Source: an uncultured Acetatifactor sp.
GTDB taxonomy: Bacteria; Bacillota; Clostridia; Lachnospirales; Lachnospiraceae
Length of the DNA stretch: 64,000 bases
Assembly (NCBI GenBank): GCA_910585615.1
Contig: CAJUFO010000014.1
Span: 10,551 to 74,550 of the forward strand
Reading direction: 5' to 3'
Shown here: piece after piece, positions 8,233 to 15,976 of the stretch
Numbering within the stretch: position 1 is the first letter of the stretch
How the letters are laid out: each line of letters starts with the position of its first letter
Notes under the pieces: model-generated
What the model saw: the letters and a program-made list of their open reading frames with translations, nothing else
What the model was told of the DNA's origin: nothing
Database searches by the model: none
Made by a program: the position numbers and the translations under genes

Positions 8233-8868
8233 ATGAGGAAATTCGCGGTTTTATTGTATCCGGACTTCTCTTTGCAGGAGATAACCTGTCTTACATCTGC
8301 GCTCACGATCTGGTTCGGTGAGAAGATTGACTTTATCGCAAGCGAAAAGAAGGAATATGTAAGCGAGGAGGGTTTGCGTGTCCTCCCCACCAGGACAACG
8401 GCAGAAGCGAGGATAACAGATTACGACTGCGTGATTCTGCCGGGGACAGTCAACCCGCTGCCTGCGCTGTTCGATGATGGGCTGATTGATTTCCTCAGGG
8501 GCGGAATGCAGTCAGATATCGTATTCGCGGCTGTTTCTTCCGCTCCGATTTTGCTGTCTAAAGCGGGAATCCTAAACGGCAGGAAGTTCACCTCGGGGTA
8601 TTTCATGCAGATGGCAGACGCTTTTGCGTTTGTGGAAAAAGATAATTTCATACACAAGGGAGTGGTTGAAGACGGAAATGTCATAACGGCTGTGGGCATG
8701 TTCTTCAGGGAATTTGCCGAAGCTGTGCTGCGCAGGTTCGGGTATGATATCGGGAAGGAGTTCATGCGCGACAAGCCGGAAGATTTTACGGAAGAAGAGC
8801 TGGCATTCTACTGGTCTGATGAGGAATATCAGGAATTTCTGGAGGAATTGAAGGCTTATACCGGTTAG
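8233..8868 (+). CDS. DJ-1/PfpI family protein lacking the canonical cysteine
   Basis: 211 aa single-domain protein of the ThiJ/DJ-1/PfpI superfamily, shown by the N-terminal KFAVLLYPDFSLQEI, the DCVILPGT strand and the FAAVSSAPILLSKAGILNGR nucleophile-elbow region. Active DJ-1 enzymes carry Cys at the elbow (AxCxGP-like); here the segment reads AAVSSAP, with Ser in that place. The ATG at 8233 is favoured over that at 8218 because GGAGG (8220-8224) is 8 nt upstream. The function (chaperone, glyoxalase or regulatory) cannot be told. It is 48 bp after the DUF5655 gene and may be cotranscribed with it. Confidence 0.8.
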   Translation: MRKFAVLLYPDFSLQEITCLTSALTIWFGEKIDFIASEKKEYVSEEGLRVLPTRTTAEARITDYDCVILPGTVNPLPALFDDGLIDFLRGGMQSDIVFAAVSSAPILLSKAGILNGRKFTSGYFMQMADAFAFVEKDNFIHKGVVEDGNVITAVGMFFREFAEAVLRRFGYDIGKEFMRDKPEDFTEEELAFYWSDEEYQEFLEELKAYTG

Positions 8869-9321
8869 GCTGCATGAGTCAAGACATACGAACACGGGAA
8901 GGCCCTGGAGGCGGCTCCCGGCAGAGACGAAAGGGCCTGGGGCTCAGCTGCAGGGTGGAAAAGCAGCCGGAGGACTGGCCCATATGGCGCAACCCGGACG
9001 ATTCCCAGGTCAAGGCCGACCCCAGACGGGAGGCCTGGGTGGAACGGGCGAAAGGGTAAGGGACATTGCTGTTCTGGCGGGAACAGAGGCCTGATGATAG
9101 GGGCTCTATTGCTTGAATGAATGATATGCCTGTCTGCGGAATGAAGGAATGGGTGGATTCCTGACATACGCCAGACAGGCAAATCTTTTTTGCGCAACAG
9201 ACAAGGCTACCTGTGACATATCAGGGTCTTATCGGCTCTTTTAGCTGTTCCGTAAATCTGGTGTCCTCGGTGACGGCATCCGTCATATCGCACAGAACTT
9301 CCGGACGGAAGCCTGGGCTGC
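8869..9321. other. 453-bp intergenic region, possible fossil coding sequence
   Basis: It contains an open frame of 61 codons (8874-9059, plus strand) with GC-rich third positions but no ribosome binding site and no recognisable domain, followed by a terminator hairpin at 9127-9191. It may be a fragment of a lost gene. Nothing else is seen. Confidence 0.4.
9127..9191 (+). terminator. Intrinsic terminator, long loop
   Basis: TGCCTGTCTG (9127-9136) pairs with CAGACAGGCA (9172-9181), followed by a T-rich tail (9184-9191). It lies between the plus-strand DJ-1 gene and the minus-strand methyltransferase gene. Confidence 0.6.
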
Positions 9322-10089
9322 TCATTTCCTGGCCACCAAAGTGAACTCCCCCGGCACCCTGTCATTGGTCCAGGCCGGGTGCTCGTCGAACCGCTCCAGC
9401 GCAAAGCCGCAGCCGATGACGGAATTGATGATCTCGCTGACGGTATATTTTCGGTAGAGGCATTTGGGCATCCGGCTCCGCACAGGCTCCTCATAGAACC
9501 GCGCATGGGCCATCTCCCCCTCGAAGACAGCTGCATCGAAATACCCCCTGGAGGGCTGCTCCAGTTCCAGGAGGTCCGCGATTTTCGTAAAGGGATGGAA
9601 ATCGCTGCAGATCATCTTCCCGGCGGGCTTCAGCAGAGTATGGCAGACCTTCATGAACTGGTCGATATCGTGGAAATAGTGCAGGATGCCGCCCTCCATG
9701 AACACTATGTCAAAATAGCCGCCGTAGCGCCCCGGGTCGATTTCCAACACATCGCACACTTCATAACGGATATCCGCACCTGCGGCCCCGGCGAACTCCA
9801 TGGCATATCTGCGGTTGTCCTCCGAAATGTCGAATACCGTCACCTCCGCGCCCAGCAGGGCCAGAGGAACAGCCTTTTTCCCGCAGGAGCCGCACAGATT
9901 GGCCACCCGGACGCCCTCATAGCGGTCAAAGTAGGCCGCAAACTGTTTCAGCATGCGCAGAGGATTCTCCACGGCCTCTTTGGCCCTCTCGGCAGGCGGG
10001 CCGGAGTGGGTCATCCAGAAATCATAGGCGGAATATTCCCAGGCTTTCTTGTTCTGGGCGCGGTAGTTCTCGGATGTCTGCTGTTCCAT
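9322..10089 (-). CDS. SAM-dependent methyltransferase
   Basis: 255 aa class I methyltransferase. Motif I is slightly unusual (VANLCGSCGKKAVPLALLG), followed by acidic VTVFDISEDN, then VLEIDPGRYGGYFDIVFMEGG and the post-motif LLKPAGKMICSDFHP. The substrate is unknown. The ATG at 10089 is chosen because AAAGGAG lies just upstream on this strand; the longer frame to 10128 has no such site. It is 39 nt downstream of the DUF5700-like gene on the same strand, so the two probably form a small operon. Confidence 0.85.
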   Translation of the reverse strand: MEQQTSENYRAQNKKAWEYSAYDFWMTHSGPPAERAKEAVENPLRMLKQFAAYFDRYEGVRVANLCGSCGKKAVPLALLGAEVTVFDISEDNRRYAMEFAGAAGADIRYEVCDVLEIDPGRYGGYFDIVFMEGGILHYFHDIDQFMKVCHTLLKPAGKMICSDFHPFTKIADLLELEQPSRGYFDAAVFEGEMAHARFYEEPVRSRMPKCLYRKYTVSEIINSVIGCGFALERFDEHPAWTNDRVPGEFTLVARK

Positions 10090-10128
10090 TTGCTGTTCTC
10101 CTTTCTTTCCGGGCCGTAAGCCCGGCAA

Positions 10129-11130
10129 TCACCCCAAAGGCCTGAAATGCTCCAGTGTTTTGCACGGATGGTAGAAGCACTGGAACATCACGTCCAGGCC
10201 AAAGGCATCATAAATGCTCCCGAAGAGCTCGTTCCCAAAGCTGTAGATAGGCGTCTGTTCCAGAGATGCCGATTCTTCCGGATAGAGGTGTGGATTCCAC
10301 CAGTATGTCCTGAACTGCTCGTCGATCTCCTTCTCCGAAATCAGGCCGCCTTCAAGCCTTCTGACAGTGTCCTGAAAAAGGGCGAGGTGTTCCGGAAAAT
10401 GCCTGTTGAGGATGGCCATGGCCGGAATGCCGATATTGGCATCCAGGCCGGGGTTCATCCTTTTGGATAGTATTCCTTCCGCATTGTTGCAGAACTTTAT
10501 GGCCATCCCCTCGCCGGTGAAGCGGAAGATGTACCGCTCAAGAGCGCTGAATTTTTCGGTAAAGGAATGATAGCTGCCCACCAGCTTCATTGTCTGCAGA
10601 TGGTGCATCTCATGCAGGATGACATAGGGCAGCTCTTCCATGGCGCAGTATGTCTCGACGCCGAACAGATCCAGGTGCAGCGCATTCTCATGCACATAGC
10701 CGAAAGAAGGGCCGAAGCTGAGGGTGGAGACTACATCTATATCATCTAAGTACACATCGCCGGGGAAAGCGGCCCGGAGCCTGTCCTGGAGGTTTTGCAG
10801 ATTCTCCTCTGTCAGCATGCCCATGAGCCTGCGGTATCTGTCACGGTACTTCTGTGGGTGGGCGGCGCAGTCCAGCCACAGCCCATGTCTGTCCCGCAGG
10901 GCGGTCCTGCGGTCAGGGCTCAGTTCGGGAATGTCCTCCGGGGCGATGGTCCTGAAGCGGGCGAAATAGGACACAAGAGGCTCCCTGGAGTCCAGGCCGT
11001 ATCTTCTGGCCTCAAAGAGATAGTCCTCATGGCCTAAGATGTCGGCCGCAGCCTGTGGATCTTCCTGCCCCATGCCGGATTTCGCCACATATTCCAGCAT
11101 CAGGGGGATGCTGGATGTCCTTAGTCTCAT
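10129..11130 (-). CDS. DUF5700-type putative zinc-dependent peptidase
   Basis: 333 aa with an HEMHH motif in the segment YVILHEMHHLQTMKL, matching the HExxH zinc-binding pattern of metallopeptidases, plus a downstream acidic residue in FTGEGMAIKF that could be the third ligand. No signal peptide, so probably cytoplasmic. It resembles DUF5700 (putative zinc-dependent peptidase). The ATG at 11130 follows ACGGAGGAACTGGCA; the frame extends 28 codons further upstream without a ribosome site. It is first in a two-gene unit with the methyltransferase. Confidence 0.75.
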   Translation of the reverse strand: MRLRTSSIPLMLEYVAKSGMGQEDPQAAADILGHEDYLFEARRYGLDSREPLVSYFARFRTIAPEDIPELSPDRRTALRDRHGLWLDCAAHPQKYRDRYRRLMGMLTEENLQNLQDRLRAAFPGDVYLDDIDVVSTLSFGPSFGYVHENALHLDLFGVETYCAMEELPYVILHEMHHLQTMKLVGSYHSFTEKFSALERYIFRFTGEGMAIKFCNNAEGILSKRMNPGLDANIGIPAMAILNRHFPEHLALFQDTVRRLEGGLISEKEIDEQFRTYWWNPHLYPEESASLEQTPIYSFGNELFGSIYDAFGLDVMFQCFYHPCKTLEHFRPLG

Positions 11131-11220
11131 TGCCAGTTCCTCCGTAATCTTGTCGTTTTGCGGATATCGTATTCTCAGTATACAGGAGCCGGGGCCGGTT
11201 TGCAACCTTTTCATGCGCTG

Positions 11221-11332
11221 CTATTTATACTGCAGACCGCCAGGATTTACAGTGGTGTCGCTGGGAAAGTGCTTGGCTGGCGGTCTGCGGTCGGGTTGCG
11301 CTGCATATTTAACCGGTGCGCAGTATAAATAG
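11221..11332. mobile_element. MITE-like hairpin repeat, copy A
   Basis: A 112-bp element with perfect 13-bp terminal inverted repeats CTATTTATACTGC / GCAGTATAAATAG and an internal stem CTGCAGACCGCCAG against CTGGCGGTCTGCGG. Related copies are at 27208-27300 and 28375-28476. It carries no transposase and resembles a non-autonomous miniature element. Confidence 0.75.
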
Positions 11333-11348
11333 AATTGTGCAAATGACC

Positions 11349-11393
11349 TTGCACAAAGACGGAAAATATGCTGCTATGTGCAAATAGGAGGTG
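11349..11393 (+). promoter_or_regulatory. Orphan copy of the ATPase-gene promoter with inverted TTGCACA/TGTGCAA sites
   Basis: TTGCACA (11349-11355) and TGTGCAA (11377-11383) flank a -10-like region, and GGAGGTG (11387-11393) follows. The same arrangement (TTGCACA 25931, TGTGCAA 25959, GGAGGTG 25969) precedes the AAA/DUF4143 ATPase gene at 25982. Here no ORF follows, so this looks like a relic after loss of such a gene. The rest of the 11131-11604 gap holds repeat copy A and the ABC promoter. Confidence 0.6.
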
Positions 11394-11473
11394 TACGGAA
11401 GAATTGGCGCTGACATAAAGGAAGCGGAACAGAGTTGTCGGAAATGGGCAGTTTGTTTTTTTACACAAAACAC

Positions 11474-11502
11474 TTGCGCGGTTCATATAAAAGTGATATT
11501 AT
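11474..11502 (+). promoter_or_regulatory. Promoter of the ABC exporter operon
   Basis: TTGCGC (11474-11479), 17-nt spacer, TATTAT (11497-11502), about 100 nt before the ATPase start codon. Confidence 0.5.
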
Positions 11503-11604
11503 AGTGATATCAATCAGAAACAAAAAACATATGAAGGCCGGAAGACATGGCAGGAATACTGCCGTGGACAACAGAGGAGCGGGAGTGACAGGAGGAAACG
11601 GACA

Positions 11605-12327
11605 ATGCTTGAAATCAAGAACCTGACAAAAACCTACAAAGGCGGCAAGACCGCAGTGGACAATCTGTCCCTGAGGGTGCGGGCCGGAGACATTTACGGC
11701 TTCATCGGCCACAATGGCGCCGGGAAGACCACCACCATCAAGGCCGTGGTGGGCATCCACGACTTCGACAAGGGGGAGATCCGGGTGGACGGCAAGGACG
11801 TGCGCACCCAGTCCCTGGCCTGCAAGAAAGCCATGGCCTACATCCCCGACAGCCCGGACATCTATGAGTATCTGACGGGCATCCAGTACCTGAACTTCCT
11901 GGCGGACATCTACCAGGTACCCGGTAAGGCGCGGGAGGAGCGCATCCGCAGGGCGGCGGAGGACTTCGGCATCTATTCCGTACTGGGAGACCTGGTGTCC
12001 ACCTACTCCCACGGCATGCGGCAGAAGCTGGCCCTCACGGGGGCGCTGATCCACGAGCCAAAGCTCCTGGTGCTGGATGAGCCCTTCGTGGGGCTGGATC
12101 CGGAAGCCTCCCTGCTGCTGAAGCGCAAGATGCATGCCTTCTGTGAAAAGGGCAGCGCCATCTTCTTCTCCACCCATGTGCTGGAGGTGGCGGAGAAGCT
12201 CTGCAACCGCATCGCGGTGATCTCCGGCGGAAAGCTGATCGTGGAGGGCGACACAAAGGAGCTCACCAGAGACAAATCCCTGGAGGACGTATTTATGGAG
12301 GTGACCCATCATGACAAGGCAGATTAG
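11605..12327 (+). CDS. ABC transporter ATP-binding protein (exporter type)
   Basis: 240 aa ATPase subunit. Walker A GHNGAGKTTT near residue 38, signature YSHGMRQKL, Walker B LLVLDEPF, and the switch histidine in FFSTHVLEVAE. The short single-domain form resembles ABC-2 type exporters for drugs, peptides or lantibiotics, but the cargo is unknown. The start has AGGAGGAAACGG just upstream. The gene overlaps the permease gene that follows by 17 bp, so the two are translationally coupled. Confidence 0.92.
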   Translation: MLEIKNLTKTYKGGKTAVDNLSLRVRAGDIYGFIGHNGAGKTTTIKAVVGIHDFDKGEIRVDGKDVRTQSLACKKAMAYIPDSPDIYEYLTGIQYLNFLADIYQVPGKAREERIRRAAEDFGIYSVLGDLVSTYSHGMRQKLALTGALIHEPKLLVLDEPFVGLDPEASLLLKRKMHAFCEKGSAIFFSTHVLEVAEKLCNRIAVISGGKLIVEGDTKELTRDKSLEDVFMEVTHHDKAD

Positions 12328-13903
12328 GCTACTGACAAAGCTTTCCCTGTACGGAATGTTCGGCTTCAACGAATTCCGCCATACCAGAGACGGAAAGAAG
12401 AAGCTCCGCTTCTGCCTCATGGGGGCGCTCTGGGTGCTCCTGATCCTGATGCTGGCGGGCTATGTGGGACTGACCAGCTACGGGCTCACATCCATAGGCA
12501 TGGGGTATTTCGTCCCTGCTGTTCTGGGCATGCTGGTATCGCTGGTGACGTTCTTTTTCACCATGACCAAGGCCGGCCCTATGCTCTTTGACCAGAGATC
12601 CTATGAAAAACAGGTGGCGCTGCCGGTGGAGGCGAAGAGCATCATCGTCAGCCGGTTCCTGTCCATGTACCTGACGGACATTGCGCTGGGGCTTGTGGTG
12701 ATGCTGCCGGGAATGGCGGTGTACGGCGTGGCGGAGAGGCCGGGTCTTACTTTTTATCTCTACGGATTCTTCGTCATCCTCTTCCTGCCCATGCTGCCCC
12801 TGACAGCGGCTTCCGTGGCGGGGGCCCTGATCGCGGGCATCGCCGGCAGATGGAAGCGGGGGAACCTGGCCTCCATCCTGCTGACCATGATTTTCGTGTG
12901 CGTCGTTCTGGTGGGGAGCATGAGCCTGGGCAGGCTGGACGAAAGCCAGCTGGGGGCCATGATGGAGGAGATGGCGCTGCAATTGGAGCGGCAGATCGGC
13001 AGGCTCTATCCCCCGGCTATCTGGATCTCCGAGGCCATGGTGTCCGGGAAAGCGGCATGGCTGCTCCTGTTCCTGGGGGTGTCCCTGGGCTGCTTCCTGA
13101 TTTTCCTGGAAATCCTGGGGCGCTTTTACGGCCGTGTATGCCAGATGCTCAGCGCCAGGGAGGCCCGGGGGAACTATCGGATGGAGCGGCTCCAGGCCAA
13201 ATCCGTCATGCGGAGCCTGGTGGAACGGGAGGGGAGGCGCTACTTTGCCTCCAGCGTCTATGTGGTGAACACGCTGACAGGAGAGCTGATGATGGTGCTG
13301 CTGGCCCTGGGCGTGGCCCTGGCGGGGAGGGACGCTGTAGATAAGCTGCTGGGCCTGCCCGGGGCGGTGGACAGGACGCTGCCCGTGTTGCTGGGGGCCA
13401 TGCCCGTGATGATGCCTCTGACCGCCTGCTCCCTGTCCATGGAGGGGAAGAGCTGGTGGATGACCCAGACCCTGCCGGTGACAAGGCGGGAGCTGATCTG
13501 GGGCAAGGTGACCCTGCAGCTGATCGTGGCGCTGCCCTTTTATCTGGTGTCTGAGGCGGCGCTGATCGTGGCGCTGCGCCCGGGCCTTCCAGAGGCGGTG
13601 TGCCTGCTGGCGGTGCCCGCGGCCTATATCCTCTTCGGCGCCAGGGCGGGGATAGCGGTGAACGAGAAATTCCCCGTCTTCGACTGGGACAGCGAGGTCA
13701 AGGTGGTGAAGCAGGGGGCTTCCGCCTTCGTGATGGTGGTCATAGGGCTGGTATCGGCGGCAGTGCCCATCATCGCCCTGTTCGTCCTGGAGGGGATGGC
13801 GGTTTTCGTGTATGGGGCCACTGTGGGGGCGCTGCTGCTGCTGACATGGCTCATGGATGTGAGAGGGCGCGGGAAGCCCTGTCCGCCTTACCGCCTGGAT
13901 TAG
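12311..13903 (+). CDS. ABC exporter permease
   Basis: 530 aa integral membrane protein with about ten to twelve hydrophobic segments (first around residues 36-60, last around 475-520) and a cytoplasmic stretch near residue 280-300. It has no recognisable substrate-binding domain. It starts inside the end of the ATPase gene and is its obvious partner in the membrane. The family resembles large ABC-2-like permeases of Clostridia. The substrate cannot be inferred. Confidence 0.85.
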   Translation: MTRQIRLLTKLSLYGMFGFNEFRHTRDGKKKLRFCLMGALWVLLILMLAGYVGLTSYGLTSIGMGYFVPAVLGMLVSLVTFFFTMTKAGPMLFDQRSYEKQVALPVEAKSIIVSRFLSMYLTDIALGLVVMLPGMAVYGVAERPGLTFYLYGFFVILFLPMLPLTAASVAGALIAGIAGRWKRGNLASILLTMIFVCVVLVGSMSLGRLDESQLGAMMEEMALQLERQIGRLYPPAIWISEAMVSGKAAWLLLFLGVSLGCFLIFLEILGRFYGRVCQMLSAREARGNYRMERLQAKSVMRSLVEREGRRYFASSVYVVNTLTGELMMVLLALGVALAGRDAVDKLLGLPGAVDRTLPVLLGAMPVMMPLTACSLSMEGKSWWMTQTLPVTRRELIWGKVTLQLIVALPFYLVSEAALIVALRPGLPEAVCLLAVPAAYILFGARAGIAVNEKFPVFDWDSEVKVVKQGASAFVMVVIGLVSAAVPIIALFVLEGMAVFVYGATVGALLLLTWLMDVRGRGKPCPPYRLD

Positions 13904-13932
13904 GCATGTGCGGACGGAATCTGCGTCAGCAG

Positions 13933-13961
13933 TAGACAAGTCCTTTCCGCTCCGCTATAAT
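13933..13961 (+). promoter_or_regulatory. Promoter of the HAD hydrolase gene
   Basis: TAGACA (13933-13938), 17-nt spacer, consensus TATAAT (13956-13961), ending 32 nt before the start codon. Confidence 0.7.
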
Positions 13962-13993
13962 ATAGCCGAGAAAGCACAGGGAGGCGGCGGAGG

Positions 13994-14776
13994 ATGAAGC
14001 TGATATTTTTCGATGTTGACGGTACGCTGATTGGCGATAAGGGACAGGTTCTGGCGCAGAGCACCAAGGAGGCCATAGGGAAGGCCAGGGAGAACGGCCA
14101 TATCTGCATCGTCAATACGGGCAGGACATGGAAGCTGGTGGGAGACTGGCTCCCGCATCAGGCGGAGTTTGACGGATACCTGCTGGGCTGTGGCACTATG
14201 GCACAGTACCGCGGGGAGGTGCTCTGGCACAGGACATTTCCCCAGGAGCAGGGACGGCGGATCATTAATGCCATGGATTGCTGGGGAATCGATGCCCTTC
14301 TGGAGGGGAGCGAAAAAAACTATACCAGGGAATTGGAGGAATTCCATACAGAGCTTTTCCGTGAGCACATAGAAGTGCGGTATGGCAGAACCTGCGGGGC
14401 ATGGGGGGAGGCCTGCGGCCACTTCGACAAGTTCTTTCTGTATGTGGACGAGGGCTCCCGGCTGGAGGGCTTCCGGCGGGAGCTGTCAGGAGAGCTGGAT
14501 TTTATCGACAGGGATTACGGCTTCTGGGAGGTGACTCCTGTGGGCTGCTCCAAAGGCCTTGCCATGGAAAAGCTGGCGGAGACCCTGGGGATTCCTATGG
14601 CGGACACGGTGGCCATAGGCGACAGCAGCAATGACCTGGAGATGCTCCAGAGGGCGGGAACCAGCATCGCCATGGGCAATGCCACCCAGAACATACGGGA
14701 CATGGCGGACTACGTGACCACGGACGTGACGGCGGACGGCATCTGGAACGCCCTGGACTGGCTGGGGGTGCTGTAG
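13994..14776 (+). CDS. HAD-IIB (Cof-type) phosphatase
   Basis: 260 aa. The nucleophile motif FFDVDGTL is at residues 5-12, an alpha/beta cap of the Cof/IIB type spans the middle, and the acidic motif IGDSSNDLEML lies near the C-terminus. Such enzymes dephosphorylate sugar phosphates or flavin/PLP precursors in the cytoplasm; the substrate is not predictable. GAGG-type ribosome site just before the ATG. It is monocistronic: its own promoter lies upstream and a terminator follows at 14851-14882. Confidence 0.9.
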   Translation: MKLIFFDVDGTLIGDKGQVLAQSTKEAIGKARENGHICIVNTGRTWKLVGDWLPHQAEFDGYLLGCGTMAQYRGEVLWHRTFPQEQGRRIINAMDCWGIDALLEGSEKNYTRELEEFHTELFREHIEVRYGRTCGAWGEACGHFDKFFLYVDEGSRLEGFRRELSGELDFIDRDYGFWEVTPVGCSKGLAMEKLAETLGIPMADTVAIGDSSNDLEMLQRAGTSIAMGNATQNIRDMADYVTTDVTADGIWNALDWLGVL

Positions 14777-14850
14777 CGGCGATCAGGGAGGTATGAAAAC
14801 ACCCTTTAAAGGAAAGGATTCTAATGTCAGGTACCGCAATGAATAAAGAA

Positions 14851-14882
14851 AGGCCTGTCATCTGTTGGATGGCAGGTCTTTT
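14851..14882 (+). terminator. Intrinsic terminator after the HAD gene
   Basis: A 12-bp stem (14851-14862 with 14868-14879, two G-U pairs), 5-nt loop, T-run. Confidence 0.7.
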
Positions 14883-15022
14883 GGCGTGCAGCCGAGCAAA
14901 AAAATCCCCACACAACCGAAAAAAATTCCCTATCTGCCCCGCCCCCTTTTTCCTATAATAAACCCATCAAGTCAAGGAACCGGAAAAGCATTCCAAAATA
15001 CCAAAATAGAACGGGAGGTAAA

Positions 15023-15961
15023 ATGATGGGTAAGAAGTCATCCGCGGGGACGAAGAGACTCAGCCTGTGGCAGAGCATCTGCAGACATAAGGGACTGTAC
15101 CTGATGGCGCTGCCGGGATTCGTCTGGTTCGTTCTGTTCAAGTACATCCCCCTGGTGGGTTCGGTGATTGCCTTTATGGACTATGACATTTACAAGGGGA
15201 TCCGAGGGAGCAGCTTCGTGGGGCTGAAGCATTTCGCCCACTTCTTCAAATTCCCTGAGTTCGGCCAGATTTTCCGAAACACGGCAATCCTGGGGGCCTA
15301 CGATGTGCTAATCGTGTTCCCAATTCCGATTGTGCTAGCCATATTGATGAACGAGGTGCGGGGGGCAAAATATAAGAAGGCGGTACAGACCGCAGTATAC
15401 GTGCCCCACTTCCTCTCCTGGGTCATCATCGGCGGCATCTTCACCACATTGCTGTCGCCGAATACGGGCGTCATCAACAATTTCCGCCAGATGCTGGGGC
15501 TGGACTCCGTCTACTACATGGCCAGCGAGAAGCACATCAGAGGGATTCTGGTCATCGCCAGCATCTGGAAGGAGATGGGCTGGAGCTCCATCGTCTACCT
15601 GGCGGCCATCGCGGGAATCGACCCTGCCCTGTATGAGGCGGCGGAGATCGACGGGGCCAACCGCTTCCGGCGGATGTTGAACATCACCCTGCCCACGATC
15701 CTGCCGATCATCATGACCATGCTGCTCTTAAAGATCGGGAACTTTATGGAGATCGGCTTCGAGAAGACCAATTCCTTCATGAACAGCATGAACCAGGAGC
15801 GCATCGACGTGTTCGACACCTTCGTGTACAGATACGGCCTGCAGAACCTCCAGTACAGCTACGCCACGGCGGTGGGCCTGTTCAAGTCGGTGGTGGGCAT
15901 CACGCTCCTGTTCCTGTCCAATGCCCTGAGCAAGAAGACGACACAGCAGTCGATTATTTGA
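15023..15961 (+). CDS. Carbohydrate ABC transporter permease, LplB type
   Basis: 312 aa inner-membrane permease of the CUT1/LplB subfamily. It has six hydrophobic segments and the EAA-loop signature EAAEIDGANRFRRMLNITLP that docks on the ATPase. It would import an oligosaccharide together with a second permease (LplC/YtcP type), a binding lipoprotein and the shared ATPase MsmX (encoded at 55.5 kb). GGGAGG (15013-15018) supports the ATG at 15023, and a TATAAT lies at 14954-14959. The gene that should encode the second permease survives only as an N-terminal stub fused to the binding protein, so the importer appears incomplete as assembled. Confidence 0.92.
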   Translation: MMGKKSSAGTKRLSLWQSICRHKGLYLMALPGFVWFVLFKYIPLVGSVIAFMDYDIYKGIRGSSFVGLKHFAHFFKFPEFGQIFRNTAILGAYDVLIVFPIPIVLAILMNEVRGAKYKKAVQTAVYVPHFLSWVIIGGIFTTLLSPNTGVINNFRQMLGLDSVYYMASEKHIRGILVIASIWKEMGWSSIVYLAAIAGIDPALYEAAEIDGANRFRRMLNITLPTILPIIMTMLLLKIGNFMEIGFEKTNSFMNSMNQERIDVFDTFVYRYGLQNLQYSYATAVGLFKSVVGITLLFLSNALSKKTTQQSII

Positions 15962-15976
15962 CGAAAAGGAGGAACC

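Noticed and set aside
8874..9059. Small plus-strand ORF of 61 codons
   Set aside because: No ribosome binding site, no recognisable domain and no neighbour link. It may be a fossil fragment, so it is mentioned only within the intergenic entry.
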